From Mucilaginibacter gossypiicola (GTDB lineage Bacteria; Bacteroidota; Bacteroidia; Sphingobacteriales; Sphingobacteriaceae), in assembly GCF_900110105.1 (NCBI RefSeq), contig NZ_FOCL01000004.1, positions 838,495-902,494 on the forward strand: a DNA stretch of 64,000 bases. Direction: 5' to 3'. The position numbers were made by a program, and so were the translations under genes. This document shows, piece after piece, positions 52,924 to 60,852 of the stretch (its first letter is position 1; each line of letters opens with the position of its first letter). Below the pieces are notes generated by a model that had not been told where the DNA came from, searched no databases, and saw only the letters and a program-made list of their open reading frames with translations.

Positions 52924-53778
52924 TTATCTTCTTCCATATTTACGAATGAGGTAATAAACGATACCGACGGCAAGGAGAATAACGACCATACCTATCCAGC
53001 CAGCCAGAAGGGATGTTTTAACGGCCAGCCTGAAGGCTACCTGGGAATTTGTACTGCTATTGGAAGCCGTGAAAGTAGCAGCGTAGTCACCGACAAGTGT
53101 CTTATCCGGGACCTTAAGGGTCAATATAACGTTCCGAGAATTTGACGGTTTTATCTCATTGATATTGGAAGGCTCGAAAGTTGCCTCCCATCCAGCCGGC
53201 AATTGACTGGATAGGTTGATATTGTTCAGGGATAAGGTACCGGAATTTTTTACAACCAACTGAAGCTGTTTTTGGCTTCCTGATGTAACCTCTTCACTCA
53301 ATCTTCCAGTCGGGGTAGTTAAGCTTAAGCTGTATGTACCTTTGACCACTGCTTCGAGCGTCAGAGCAATGGTATCTTTACCGGTTATGGCGTGAATTGG
53401 AATTTTATATTTCCCTGGTCTGGCCTCCGGCGATGCATTAACCTCAACTGAGATATCCTGTGATTTGCCGCGATCAATATTGATTGAAGTTACCTGGCTG
53501 CTTTCGACTTTAAAAGTGATGACCCAACCCGCCGGGAGATTGGTCTGTAAGTCATATACATGCGCCGCATCGGATCCGTTCCGCAACGTCGTGCTGTAAC
53601 GAAAGGTTTCGTTAGTGGCCGCTTCAATGTTAATGAGCTTTGCACTGAAGCTGGAACCTGACTTGGACTGGGGCGGAGATTGCTGCGCCCGGACATGGAC
53701 AAACGTAATGATTGATACAAAGATCAGAGTTGTCCGGCGTAATACGCTTAGTGGTGGTGTAGATAATCTGGATAACAT
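52924..53778 (-). CDS. NEW3-domain membrane protein of an ABC export operon
   Basis: A 284-residue secreted/membrane protein: signal segment RTTLIFVSIITFVHVRA, two or three tandem Ig-like NEW3 domains (~35-245; NGSDAAHVYDLQTNLPAGWVI, NSGTLSLNNINLSSQLPAGWEA, LKVPDKTLVGDYAATFTAS) and a C-terminal membrane anchor (LLAGWIGMVVILLAVGIVYYL) with a basic RKYGRR tail. Related COG1470 proteins stand next to NosF/NosY-like ABC genes and may gate or carry the exported substrate. First gene of the operon. Confidence 0.88.
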   Translation of the reverse strand: MLSRLSTPPLSVLRRTTLIFVSIITFVHVRAQQSPPQSKSGSSFSAKLINIEAATNETFRYSTTLRNGSDAAHVYDLQTNLPAGWVITFKVESSQVTSINIDRGKSQDISVEVNASPEARPGKYKIPIHAITGKDTIALTLEAVVKGTYSLSLTTPTGRLSEEVTSGSQKQLQLVVKNSGTLSLNNINLSSQLPAGWEATFEPSNINEIKPSNSRNVILTLKVPDKTLVGDYAATFTASNSSTNSQVAFRLAVKTSLLAGWIGMVVILLAVGIVYYLIRKYGRR

Positions 53779-54120
53779 AATTCAACGACTAAAATGATTA
53801 ATAATAGCTTTCAAAAAATGCTGAAAAAAAAATGGTTTAAGAGTTAAAAATTGACGGTCCAAATAAAAAAACCTATTTAAAATCTTACAATAGTTTTAAC
53901 ATTTTTTAACAAAAAAATTGAATGCGGTTATGGTTGTTGCCAATGACGAGCTACAGGGAATCAATTGGCATACGCTTACGATACTTAGAATAAGGTTCTC
54001 AAAATTGGATACGCATATAAGGCCTGGTACACTTTCATTATGCCCTGGACGCTACAGATGTAAATATTAATACGGGAAAATGCTGACAATGGGCCCTCTC
54101 TATGCCATTACCTTTGTCCT
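53779..54120. other. Intergenic region with no gene seen
   Basis: A 342-bp AT-rich divergent region between the leftward ABC export operon and the rightward LLM pseudogene. I see long A/T runs (53820-53910) but no open frame with credible composition and no clear promoter. It may contain the promoter of the ABC operon. Confidence 0.4.
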
Positions 54121-55108
54121 ATGGCAGCAATTAATTATTCCATACTCGACCTGGCGACCGTCATAGAAGGACATACCATAGCAGACAGCTTTAACTATGT
54201 GTGGCGAATGCGCAGCAGGCGGAAGCTTTGGGCTATACCCGTTACTGGTTCGCGGAGCATCATAATATGGAGAGCGTAGCCAGTTCGGCCACCAGTTTAC
54301 TGATCGGACACGTGGCAGGTAAAACCGCAACTATTCGTGTCGGCTCAGGTGGCATTATGCTGCCCAACCATTCGCCGTTGGTGGTAGCTGAACAGTTCGG
54401 TACCCTGGAAACCTTATATCCCGGCCTTATGACCTCGGACTGGGCCGGGCACCGGGCAGTGACCAGGCAACAGCGCTGGCAATACGTGGCCAGAATATGA
54501 ATGCGGCCTTTCATTTTCCGCAGGATGTAGCCTCAGTCCAGCATTATTTTGCCGGTGATCATACGAACGGCGTTAACGCCGTTCCGGGTGAGGGTTTAAA
54601 TATCCCGATCTGGATACTCGGTTCCAGCCTGGACAGTGCAAAGCTGGCTGCCACCAGGGGACTCCCTTATGCCTTTGCCAGCCACTTTGCGCCGGCTTAT
54701 TTTTTTAAGGCCATCGAACTTTACCGGAATATGTTTAGGCCATCACGGTATTTATCCAAGCCTTACGTCATCGCTTGCGTAAATGTGGTAGCCGCCGATA
54801 CCGATGCGGACGCGGAATATCTGGCCACTTCATTAAAGCAATTGTTCAAGGGAATTATTACCGGCAGGAGGGGACCTTTGCGTCCTCCGGTGGAAAGTAT
54901 GGACAGCATCTGGAGTGCTGCCGAGCGGGAAGCCGCCATGCAGATGTTAACTTATTCATTTTTTGGCAGCAAAGCCACGATTCAAGCCCAATTGAATGAC
55001 TTCATCAGCCGTTCGGGCATCAATGAATTGATGGCTACCTCGCATATCTACGATCAAAGAGCCCGCCTGAGATCCTACCGTTTGCTTGCAGAAGCTTTAA
55101 ATGAATAA
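54121..55108 (+). pseudogene. Frameshifted LLM-class flavin-dependent oxidoreductase
   Basis: A luciferase-like monooxygenase-family gene broken by two single-base indels. It starts at ATG 54121 (MAAINYSILDLATVIEGHTI). A frame change at ~54199 leads to VANAQQAEALGYTRYWFAEHHNME and the standard GSGGIMLPNHSPLVVAEQFGTL. A second at ~54425 (YPG then DLGLGRAPG in the next frame) leads to the rest, ending LRSYRLLAEALNE. Reassembled, it is a full ~330-residue LLM protein. The apparent small gene starting at 54497 is the tail of the same gene. Confidence 0.85.
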
Positions 55109-55116
55109 ATTAGCAT

Positions 55117-55811
55117 ATGGAAGATTTAAAAAAACTCGAACGTATCGTCGAGGCGCGAATGAAACGCAAAGCGCGTTTCGAAGAGCAGATACAGTCTACG
55201 CCGTCGATGGCGGATGACCTGCCAAAAGGTTCAGGCAGACTCAATCAGTATGGCATGCCAACCATTCCGGTTGCCAGAATGCTACAGTCAGATGGCCCGT
55301 TCTCGACCTGGGTTACCATACCAATATTTCGCAGGAACGCTGGCGGCTGACCATTGATGGCGCCGTTGAGCACCCCGTGGTATTGACCTGGAAGGATTTT
55401 CTGACCTTGCCGCAAACCAACGATACTTCCGATTTTCATTGCGTCACCAACTGGTCGAAACTGGACATGCACTGGATAGGCGTTAGCCTGCTCGACCTGG
55501 CCGCGCTGGTGCTGCCCAAAGCCGAAGCCGCCCATTTGCTTTGCCACGGTTATGACACCTATACTACCAACATCGCACTGGAAGAAGCGTTCAAGCCGGA
55601 TGTGCTTTTAGTTCACACCTTTAACGGCCAGCCGCTGCCCCTGGAGCATGGCGGCCCTTGCCGCATGATTACGCCGCAACTTTACGCGTGGAAAGGTGCC
55701 AAATGGATCAAACGCATTCAGTTCCTCACCGAAAATAAGTTAGGTTTCTGGGAAGAACGCGGCTATTCCAATACTGCATACCCCTGGCGCAATGACCGCT
55801 ATGACGACTGA
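55117..55811 (+). pseudogene. Sulfite oxidase-like (YuiH/MsrP-like) molybdopterin protein, disrupted
   Basis: Two frames of one gene. The first, 55117-55350, has MEDLKKLERIVEARMKRK and GSGRLNQYGMPTIPVAR. The second, from ~55290, has WPVLDLGYHTNISQERWRL, TIDGAVEHPVVLTWKDFL, FHCVTNWSKLD (Cys molybdenum-ligand motif), GGPCRMITPQLYAWKGAKW and ends RNDRYDD. Removing 14 bp (about 55273-55286) would restore the contiguous text PVAR-WPVLDLG that matches the family. It follows the LLM pseudogene by 8 bp in the same direction, so the two were probably one operon. Confidence 0.8.
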
Positions 55812-56186
55812 TCAGAGCGCTGCCATTCGCTAATTCCGGCGTACCCGTTACCCTGCAAATGACATTGGTTTTGTTTTGGAGTTGCTCCCAGTTACTCAAT
55901 GATCCTTTTCTGGAGGGCCGCTTTGATTCGTTTAATCCTTTTCATAGATATCAGAATCGTCTTCCAGCGTTGCAGGCATAGCCGCATCATCCCTGTTGCT
56001 GTTCGATCAATTTAGAACAGCGGACTATTCTCGCAGTCATTCCGGGCTGTTCTGATTTAATTTTTTAAGGAGTTGTTGAAATCTCTGTAATTCGCTGTAA
56101 CGGGTCTTGGTGTATTTGTTTTGCATGTGCTTTCAACAACACACCGGCAAGGCAGTTTGCACTAAATAAAGACTGTGTTTGCCCTT
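55812..56186. other. Intergenic region with an inverted repeat, no gene
   Basis: 375 bp with no credible gene. It contains AGAACAGC (56014-56021) and GCTGTTCT (56046-56053), an 8-bp inverted repeat with a 24-base loop, followed ten bases on by a T-run. It might be a weak terminator for the pseudogenes. The remainder shows no structure I can support. Confidence 0.35.
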
Positions 56187-56738
56187 TTAATTGGAGTGTT
56201 CATGCTTCGTCCAAACCAGTTTAGATACATCATAACCCAAAGCCTGGGCCTGCTTAAGGTAGGCAGTTTGGGTTGCTGCAGGCATAGATTTTTCCCGGGA
56301 CAGCAGCCATAGATAGTTCAGGTTATTGCCGGCCACCAAAGCGTAACGGTAATCCGGATCAATCGCGATGACATTATAACCGGCATAGAACGGACCGAAG
56401 AAAGATACTTTCAGGCGGCCTGTCCCTGCGTCCCTGACGGGTTTGGCTTTCCCAATACTTTCTTTCCATTTTTGTTGGACATAGTTATAGCCTTTGTTAT
56501 CTACCCTGATCGTCCCGTCATTATTAAGCGAATAGCTGGCACTGACATCAGACAGGTTACGCTCGAACTTAAAATCCATCCGCGCGACTTCATACCAGGT
56601 GCCGAGATAGCGTTGTTGGTCGAAAGGCCGCACGGCTCTAGCGCCCTTTGGAATGGTTACACAAGAATTCAATACTACTGCGGCAGCCGCCGCGGCCACA
56701 CCAACAGCGAGACCGATCTTCCAGGTTTTTTGTTTCAT
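56187..56738 (-). CDS. blc: Outer-membrane lipocalin (Blc-like)
   Basis: A 183-residue lipoprotein: signal peptide with lipobox LNSC, then the lipocalin signature YLGTWYEVARMDFKFERNL near residue 45, NDGTIRVDNKGYN and VSFFGPFYAGYNVIAIDPDY, YALVAGNNLNYLWLLSREKSM, matching bacterial lipocalin Blc. It carries lysophospholipids or fatty acids at the outer membrane, usually under starvation or stress. All family motifs are intact. Monocistronic. Confidence 0.95.
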   Translation of the reverse strand: MKQKTWKIGLAVGVAAAAAAVVLNSCVTIPKGARAVRPFDQQRYLGTWYEVARMDFKFERNLSDVSASYSLNNDGTIRVDNKGYNYVQQKWKESIGKAKPVRDAGTGRLKVSFFGPFYAGYNVIAIDPDYRYALVAGNNLNYLWLLSREKSMPAATQTAYLKQAQALGYDVSKLVWTKHEHSN

Positions 56739-57080
56739 TGAAGTGTAACAGATGAAGCGCCAACATGTTTAGCTATCCGATGTGAACTATTTACCTCCGG
56801 CTTGTTAAACGACCTATCGGATAATACTAAAATGAGGCAGATGATGAATGATTTTTTCCGCGCTGTTATAACGACCCGGGGCACTAACCAAGTGGGTGAC
56901 GCCTCGTCAAGAACTTTATCAACCATGGCTGTTCAGGATAAGTGTTATGCTATAGCGTTTTCAAAATAATCAGCCTTCCGTCAGCGCCGTGAGTGGCCGG
57001 GCAACTTTACGATATAAATTGACTTTTTCCATGTTTCTAAATGATGTTAAATGATCAGCAAAACACAGATAGAATGAAAA
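56739..57080. other. Intergenic region, no gene supported
   Basis: Between lipocalin and the possible small frame. An open frame at 56735-56926 overlaps the lipocalin start by ATGA but has no homology and poor composition. No repeats or RNA genes seen. Confidence 0.35.
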
Positions 57081-57209
57081 TCATCGGATCTTTCTCAGCA
57101 CACGAAGCCCGTCTGAAATTGTATTTATCCCAAGTAGTTTGTCCCGGCTGAAAATATAAGCTGCTTTGTCGAAAAAGTATTTTAACTTCTGCGTTTTTTG
57201 CCCTTTCAA
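57081..57209 (-). CDS. Possible small basic protein downstream of the HTH gene
   Basis: A 42-codon frame with a TTG start directly after the HTH stop, in the same reading frame, encoding KGQKTQKLKYFFDKAAYIFS and GINTISDGLRVLRKIR. Composition looks protein-like, but the start is weak and no family is known. It could be a separate tiny gene, a readthrough extension or chance. Confidence 0.2.
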   Translation of the reverse strand: MKGQKTQKLKYFFDKAAYIFSRDKLLGINTISDGLRVLRKIR

Positions 57210-57212
57210 AAA

Positions 57213-57674
57213 TTAGTAAACCGGCTTGCGTTCCTTATGCCCGCTGCTATCGAAACGGTCCGATTTGCAACAGAGTATTTCGTTATATCCTTCCAGCAGA
57301 CGGATGTATTTTTCCATCCAATAATACATAGCCTGGTTTCGGCTCTCACCGGGTAAAGGATCGGCATCCTGGATTTTCAATGCAGACAGCGCTTCCTCAT
57401 TTGCTAAAGCGGGAAATTCCCCGGAAAAGTCGTGCTCAATTACAGCGCCGATTTTTATAATATCGGCCATATCAAGAATGGGGTTTTTAAACCAGTTGTA
57501 CAAGGTTTGCCGGCTAACCCCGATTTTTCTTGAAATTTCACTTAATCCTGTATGGCTCCGGCGTGCAACCGATTCAACAATTTCGCCACGATGGACTATT
57601 CGGGCATCTGCTGTGGTTACCGGACCTATCAGTCTGAGGGCTGTATCGCTTGTTAAAATCCCAACATTGTTCAT
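57213..57674 (-). CDS. HTH-domain protein (Cro/homeodomain-like)
   Basis: A 153-residue protein. ESVARRSHTGLSEISRKIGVSRQTLYNWFKNP (~34-65) is a strong helix-turn-helix in the recruited order GLSEISRKIGVSRQTLYNWF. A helical C-terminal region (AMYYWMEKYIRLLEGYNEILCC, ~113-135) may dimerise. The start ATG at 57674 gives MNNVGILTSDTALRLIG. It resembles short regulators encoded by mobile or accessory regions; targets are unknown. Confidence 0.75.
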   Translation of the reverse strand: MNNVGILTSDTALRLIGPVTTADARIVHRGEIVESVARRSHTGLSEISRKIGVSRQTLYNWFKNPILDMADIIKIGAVIEHDFSGEFPALANEEALSALKIQDADPLPGESRNQAMYYWMEKYIRLLEGYNEILCCKSDRFDSSGHKERKPVY

Positions 57675-57762
57675 ATCGCGCTGAATTATTAAAGATGGCT
57701 TAGATTATGGTTTATAATTTTACAGATGAATTGTAACCACACAACTTGATGAAGTAAAGGAA

Positions 57763-57864
57763 ATGGAATTCTATGAATTAAGGGCTAGTAAGGGTTACCA
57801 TCGTAAGTTAGGAATTTTTCCTCTTGCTCCTATTTCCAAGGCACGAATGTATCATAGAATGTAA
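57763..57864 (+). CDS. Possible 33-residue peptide
   Basis: ATG 57763 to TAA 57864, MEFYELRASKGYHRKLGIFP and APISKARMYHRM, with AAAGGAA just before it. No homology; basic. Too short for certainty; the frame could be chance in the 347-bp gap upstream of the cold-shock gene. Confidence 0.2.
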   Translation: MEFYELRASKGYHRKLGIFPLAPISKARMYHRM

Positions 57865-57882
57865 ATAAGTTGAGAAATATGT

Positions 57883-57900
57883 ACATGGTTTAAACCATGT
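57883..57900. promoter_or_regulatory. Perfect 18-bp palindrome upstream of cold-shock gene
   Basis: ACATGGTTTAAACCATGT is a perfect palindrome (two 9-bp arms, no spacer), 121 bp before the csp start. This is the size and symmetry of a dimeric-repressor operator. The rest of 57675-58021 holds only the possible 33-residue frame. Confidence 0.5.
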
Positions 57901-58021
57901 GTAAAATCTTTTTCTTGTGGAGTACCTTCAGTGATGCGGTTAAAAGGTGCGCGGGCGAAAAAGTAAAGCGGTTAGTGCGCAAGCAGGTTTAATTGATTGT
58001 CAACTTATTAATTATCATAAA

Positions 58022-58213
58022 ATGAAACAAGGAACAGTAAAGTTTTTTAATGACACAAAAGGGTTTGGATTTATCACACCTAGCAATGGTGGAGGCGAAA
58101 TTTTTGTTCACTCTACAGGGCTGATTGACAACATTCGCGAAGAATGTATTGTCAGTTTTGATGTTGAAGAAGGTCTCAAAGGCCCCAAGGCAGTAAATGT
58201 AAAAGTAGCTTAA
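58022..58213 (+). CDS. Cold shock domain protein
   Basis: A 63-residue OB-fold cold shock protein: KQGTVKFFNDTKGFGFITPS contains RNP1-like KGFGFI, followed by EIFVHSTGLID (RNP2-like FVH). ATG 58022 gives the classical MKQGTVKFF start; a longer upstream frame adds 25 atypical residues. It binds single-stranded RNA/DNA as a chaperone. It has its own terminator 19 bp downstream. Confidence 0.95.
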   Translation: MKQGTVKFFNDTKGFGFITPSNGGGEIFVHSTGLIDNIREECIVSFDVEEGLKGPKAVNVKVA

Positions 58214-58232
58214 TTCACTATAACTTTATGTG

Positions 58233-58266
58233 AAGCACCTCTCTTAATAGAAAGGTGCTTTTTTAT
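58233..58266 (+). terminator. Rho-independent terminator after cold-shock gene
   Basis: AAGCACCT (58233-58240) and AGGTGCTT (58253-58260) pair perfectly, followed by a T-run. Confidence 0.85.
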
Positions 58267-58600
58267 TATTTTAATTTAACGGTCACCCTCCTCAATAATT
58301 TCGTACCAGGCATGGCCAATGGCACGTTTTTTAAACTCTCAAACGCATTTCCTTCTAATTTAGGCCATTTTTACAAAAACCCGTCAAAATCCCTGGCGAC
58401 CTGAGGTAAATAGCTTACAAAGAAACAGATCGAAAAATCCATTTAATAAAACAACTTGTAGCCTATGTCGAACACTTCACCGTTTTATTAATAGCAAATC
58501 CAGTTGTTTGTTCCTTAAATTACCTTCGTTATTTTTTTTTATTATTTTACGAGGCTTTGGACATGGTTTTGTAATAACTGAACCATTAAGCTCGCAGCAT
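58267..58600. other. Intergenic region, promoter of REC/DUF892 pair likely
   Basis: 334 bp without a gene. The T-rich stretch at ~58530-58550 and the TTTTGTAATAA just before the REC start may be promoter-like, but no clear consensus is seen. Confidence 0.35.
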
Positions 58601-58963
58601 ATGTCAAAAAAAATTCTGGTCATTGACGACGATGAGGATATCCTCGAAATACTGAACATCGTGTTCCAGGAATCTGGGTACGATGTTGTCTTATCCAACA
58701 CGGGCGAGGCTGCGGGATATATCCAGGTGATCCACCCGGATCTTATTTTGCTGGATGTAAATATTGTAGGGTCCGGAAAGTCGGGATCGGAGATTTGCAG
58801 GGAAATCAAATCTAATTACGAGACTGCAAGTCTGCCGGTGATGCTGGTTTCGGCAGAAACCGATCTTGACCTGATCGCTGCAGGTTGTGGCGCTAACGCT
58901 TTTGTCAGGAAACCATTTGATATCTACGAGTTATTGATGCATGTTAAACAATACCTATCTTAG
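58601..58963 (+). CDS. Single-domain response regulator
   Basis: A 120-residue CheY-like receiver: ILVIDDDEDILEIL (acidic pair), DLILLDVNIVGSGKSG (phospho-acceptor Asp), PVMLVSAET (switch Ser) and FVRKPFDIYEL (Lys). ATG 58601 is chosen; the frame's upstream 31 residues (hydrophobic, with poor composition) are unlikely. The DUF892 gene begins 18 bp downstream. Confidence 0.9.
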   Translation: MSKKILVIDDDEDILEILNIVFQESGYDVVLSNTGEAAGYIQVIHPDLILLDVNIVGSGKSGSEICREIKSNYETASLPVMLVSAETDLDLIAAGCGANAFVRKPFDIYELLMHVKQYLS

Positions 58964-58981
58964 CAGAAAGAAATTATAGCT

Positions 58982-59512
58982 ATGATGGAAAAACAACCTG
59001 GTGGCCACGCTCATAAAATCAGTTTGGCGAAAGAAGAACTGAAGTCGTTTTTTATTAGCCACCTCAATAAAATCTATGCAGCGAAAGCACATCTGGTTGC
59101 AAACCTTCCGGTAATCGCCGCTGAGGCCCATTTTAAGGATCTCCGGCATGCCATCACAGAAACGGTGGAGGACGTAGAAAAACAAATGGCAAGGATGGAA
59201 CTGATCTTTGCTTTACTCGACAGCAGTATCGATCCTGGGAACTTCGGCGGATTAGCCGGTTTGGTAGATGATGCTTTTAAGGATATCAAACTGCACGCAA
59301 AAAAACACGAGTTACGCGATATGTCCATTTTGTTTTATCTGCACAATATTGAAAGCATGGAAATGGCATCATTTCAGATTCTTCAGATAGCGGCGGTCAA
59401 ATTGAAAAATAACCAGATTAAACAGTTAATCCGGGAGAATTACGATGAAGCCAAAGCTGACAGGACGTTAATGCTGCTTATTGCTGCGAAGTACGTCACT
59501 TCAGTGGCATAG
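58982..59512 (+). CDS. DUF892 (YciE/YciF-like) ferritin-like protein
   Basis: A 176-residue helical protein: LKSFFISHLNKIYAAKAHLVANLP at the start, EDVEKQMARMELIFALLDS in the middle and ELRDMSILFYLHNIESMEMASF, DEAKADRTLMLLIAAKYV at the end. These match the DUF892 group with ferritin-like fold, often induced by osmotic or stationary stress. It follows the REC gene closely in one direction and may be co-transcribed. Confidence 0.85.
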   Translation: MMEKQPGGHAHKISLAKEELKSFFISHLNKIYAAKAHLVANLPVIAAEAHFKDLRHAITETVEDVEKQMARMELIFALLDSSIDPGNFGGLAGLVDDAFKDIKLHAKKHELRDMSILFYLHNIESMEMASFQILQIAAVKLKNNQIKQLIRENYDEAKADRTLMLLIAAKYVTSVA

Positions 59513-59966
59513 AAATTACTTGATTTCTGCTGTTTGAGGCTGTTTTTGTCTTTAAAAAAAGTCATACAAAAGGTTGCCTGATTTGATAATGATATTCATA
59601 TGTACAAAAAAACAGATAGTAAGGTAGAAAAAAAAGCCTCATTCGAGGCTTTTCTTCATAGGTAGATTGATATATGATGGTCAGGCGATCGGGCCTGTGA
59701 ATGGTAAGAGCATGAACAAATTGTAATGTGCCTCATTATGAACAATTTTAGCGAACCATCAGTCTCGGCAAACAGGCAGGTAATGTTATTTTATGCAGAC
59801 TCGGTTTCTTCATTGTTAATATAAATGATGCCTATGTTGTTCATTATGCCAATTCCGTGCCATTCACCCTCATTATCCTGATTCGTGGTAGTTGGAAGTT
59901 GTATTCGGCTGCTTACCTTAAAAATAAACACCGTTGCGCCGGTGTAGCACACACATAGGCCCTTTC
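59513..59966. other. Intergenic region with a terminator
   Basis: 454 bp with no credible gene. A bidirectional hairpin (59632-59653, AAAAGCCTC/GAGGCTTTT) follows DUF892. The region also contains an open 58-codon frame on the minus strand (59791-59965) that has no homology and no good start. Otherwise nothing found. Confidence 0.4.
59632..59653. terminator. Bidirectional hairpin terminator
   Basis: AAAAGCCTC (59632-59640) and GAGGCTTTT (59645-59653) form a 9-bp stem with a 4-base ATTC loop, usable in both directions; on the plus strand it would end the REC-DUF892 unit. Confidence 0.85.
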
Positions 59967-59989
59967 AAAAAGCCTGGTGGTCACCAGGC
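59967..59989 (-). terminator. Rho-independent terminator of the Hsp20 unit
   Basis: On the minus strand GCCTGGTG-AC-CACCAGGC is followed by TTTTTG. The stop codon of the 28-residue peptide lies inside the stem. Confidence 0.8.
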
Positions 59990-60067
59990 CCAGTCATCGT
60001 CATTCCGGCGAAACAAAATAAGTGCCGCAGCTACCAGCAGCAGGGTTAGCAACGTTTTGGTGATCAT
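59981..60067 (-). CDS. Small membrane peptide, 28 residues, coupled to upstream gene
   Basis: ATG at 60067 shares one base with the stop of the 96-residue gene (TAATG), ending TGA at 59981 inside a terminator stem. It encodes one membrane helix MITKTLLTLLLVAAALILF followed by RRNDDDWAW. Its position, clean coupling and own terminator argue that it is translated, despite its size. Function is unknown; it could act with the heat-shock genes at the membrane. Confidence 0.55.
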   Translation of the reverse strand: MITKTLLTLLLVAAALILFRRNDDDWAW

Positions 60068-60357
60068 TATTCCTCCTCTAAGTTTTTTTGCCTGAATGTT
60101 TCCAATGCAATCAGCTTCATATTGTTACCCAGTTCTTCCAGCTTGCAGCATTTACTGCGGATCTTTTCCGGCAGGGCGTCAACGGTTTCGATGAGGTCGA
60201 TATGGAAAGGGCAACGGTCGTCGATTGTTGGGTTGCCATCCAGGCTATCAAATAAATCGTAGGCTGATTGCCGGTCAAACCCCAGGTTAAATTCTCCGAA
60301 GGGTTCATAACTCCTGGGTGTTTTCAGGCTCATTAATAAATAAAACGGTGATTCCAT
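60067..60357 (-). CDS. Hypothetical protein, 96 residues
   Basis: A 96-residue soluble protein, MESPFYLLMSLKTPRSYEPFGEFNLG, DRQSAYDLFDSLDGNP, a mixed acidic region and ending ETFRQKNLEEE. Not recognised. It is downstream of the Hsp20 gene on the same strand and couples by one base to the 28-residue peptide, so it belongs to the same unit. A strong hairpin lies 12 bp before its start codon. Confidence 0.65.
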   Translation of the reverse strand: MESPFYLLMSLKTPRSYEPFGEFNLGFDRQSAYDLFDSLDGNPTIDDRCPFHIDLIETVDALPEKIRSKCCKLEELGNNMKLIALETFRQKNLEEE

Positions 60358-60368
60358 GATGACTAATT

Positions 60369-60389
60369 ACGGCCCCGGTTTGGGGCCGT
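60369..60389 (-). promoter_or_regulatory. Intercistronic hairpin before the 96-residue gene
   Basis: ACGGCCCC (60369-60376) and GGGGCCGT (60382-60389) make an 8-bp GC-rich stem with a 5-base loop, between Hsp20 and the next gene on the minus strand. There is no T-run after it on the minus strand, so it may stabilise or attenuate rather than terminate. Confidence 0.55.
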
Positions 60390-60411
60390 GTGGTTTTTAC
60401 GGTCAGTGGGC

Positions 60412-60852
60412 TTATTTAATTTCAATCTGTCGGCGTACGATTTTAGCTTCCTCTCGTTTGGCGATATCGATCTTCAGCACGCCATCGGTATATGACGCTT
60501 CGATGCTTTCCGCGTTTGCACTATCCGGAAGTGTGAATGAGCGAACCCATGAACTGTAGCTGTATTCGCGTTTACTATAGTTCTTTTGATTGCTGTTGCG
60601 CTCGCTCTGTTGCTCCACCGAAACGTTCAGTACGTTGCGGTCAAGATTCAATTTGAAATCATCCTTTCGCAGCCCTGGCGCAGCCAGTTCCACGTGGTAA
60701 TGGTCTTCAGTTTCACTAATGTTGGCCGCAGGCACACGACTGGTCAGACGGTCGTTAAAGAAATTGTCATTAAAAAAAGAATCAAATACGTCATTAAAGC
60801 CTGGCATTAATGAACGACTGTTTTTAGCGGGATTGAATTTAACCAATGTCAT
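60412..60852 (-). CDS. hsp20: Small heat-shock protein Hsp20 (alpha-crystallin)
   Basis: A 146-residue sHsp: N-terminal arm (VKFNPAKNSRSLMPGFNDVF), alpha-crystallin domain (~40-135) with VPAANISETEDHYHVELAAPGL, FKLNLDRNVLNVSVEQ, YSYSSWVRSFTLPDSAN and ASYTDGVLKIDIAKRE. It holds unfolded proteins in the cytoplasm, independent of ATP. First of a three-gene unit ending in a terminator at 59967. An inverted repeat ~100 bp upstream may be its operator. Confidence 0.95.
   Translation of the reverse strand: MTLVKFNPAKNSRSLMPGFNDVFDSFFNDNFFNDRLTSRVPAANISETEDHYHVELAAPGLRKDDFKLNLDRNVLNVSVEQQSERNSNQKNYSKREYSYSSWVRSFTLPDSANAESIEASYTDGVLKIDIAKREEAKIVRRQIEIK

Noticed and set aside
54497..55108. Separate 203-residue gene
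   Set aside because: It is the 3' portion of the frameshifted LLM gene, which extends upstream in the same frame to ~54425.
56735..56926. 63-codon frame overlapping the lipocalin start by ATGA
   Set aside because: No homology or sensible composition; the overlap with the lipocalin start is probably chance.
59791..59965. 58-codon minus-strand frame (VCYTGATVFIFKV...)
   Set aside because: No good start codon, no recognised family, and it lies beyond the Hsp20-unit terminator.
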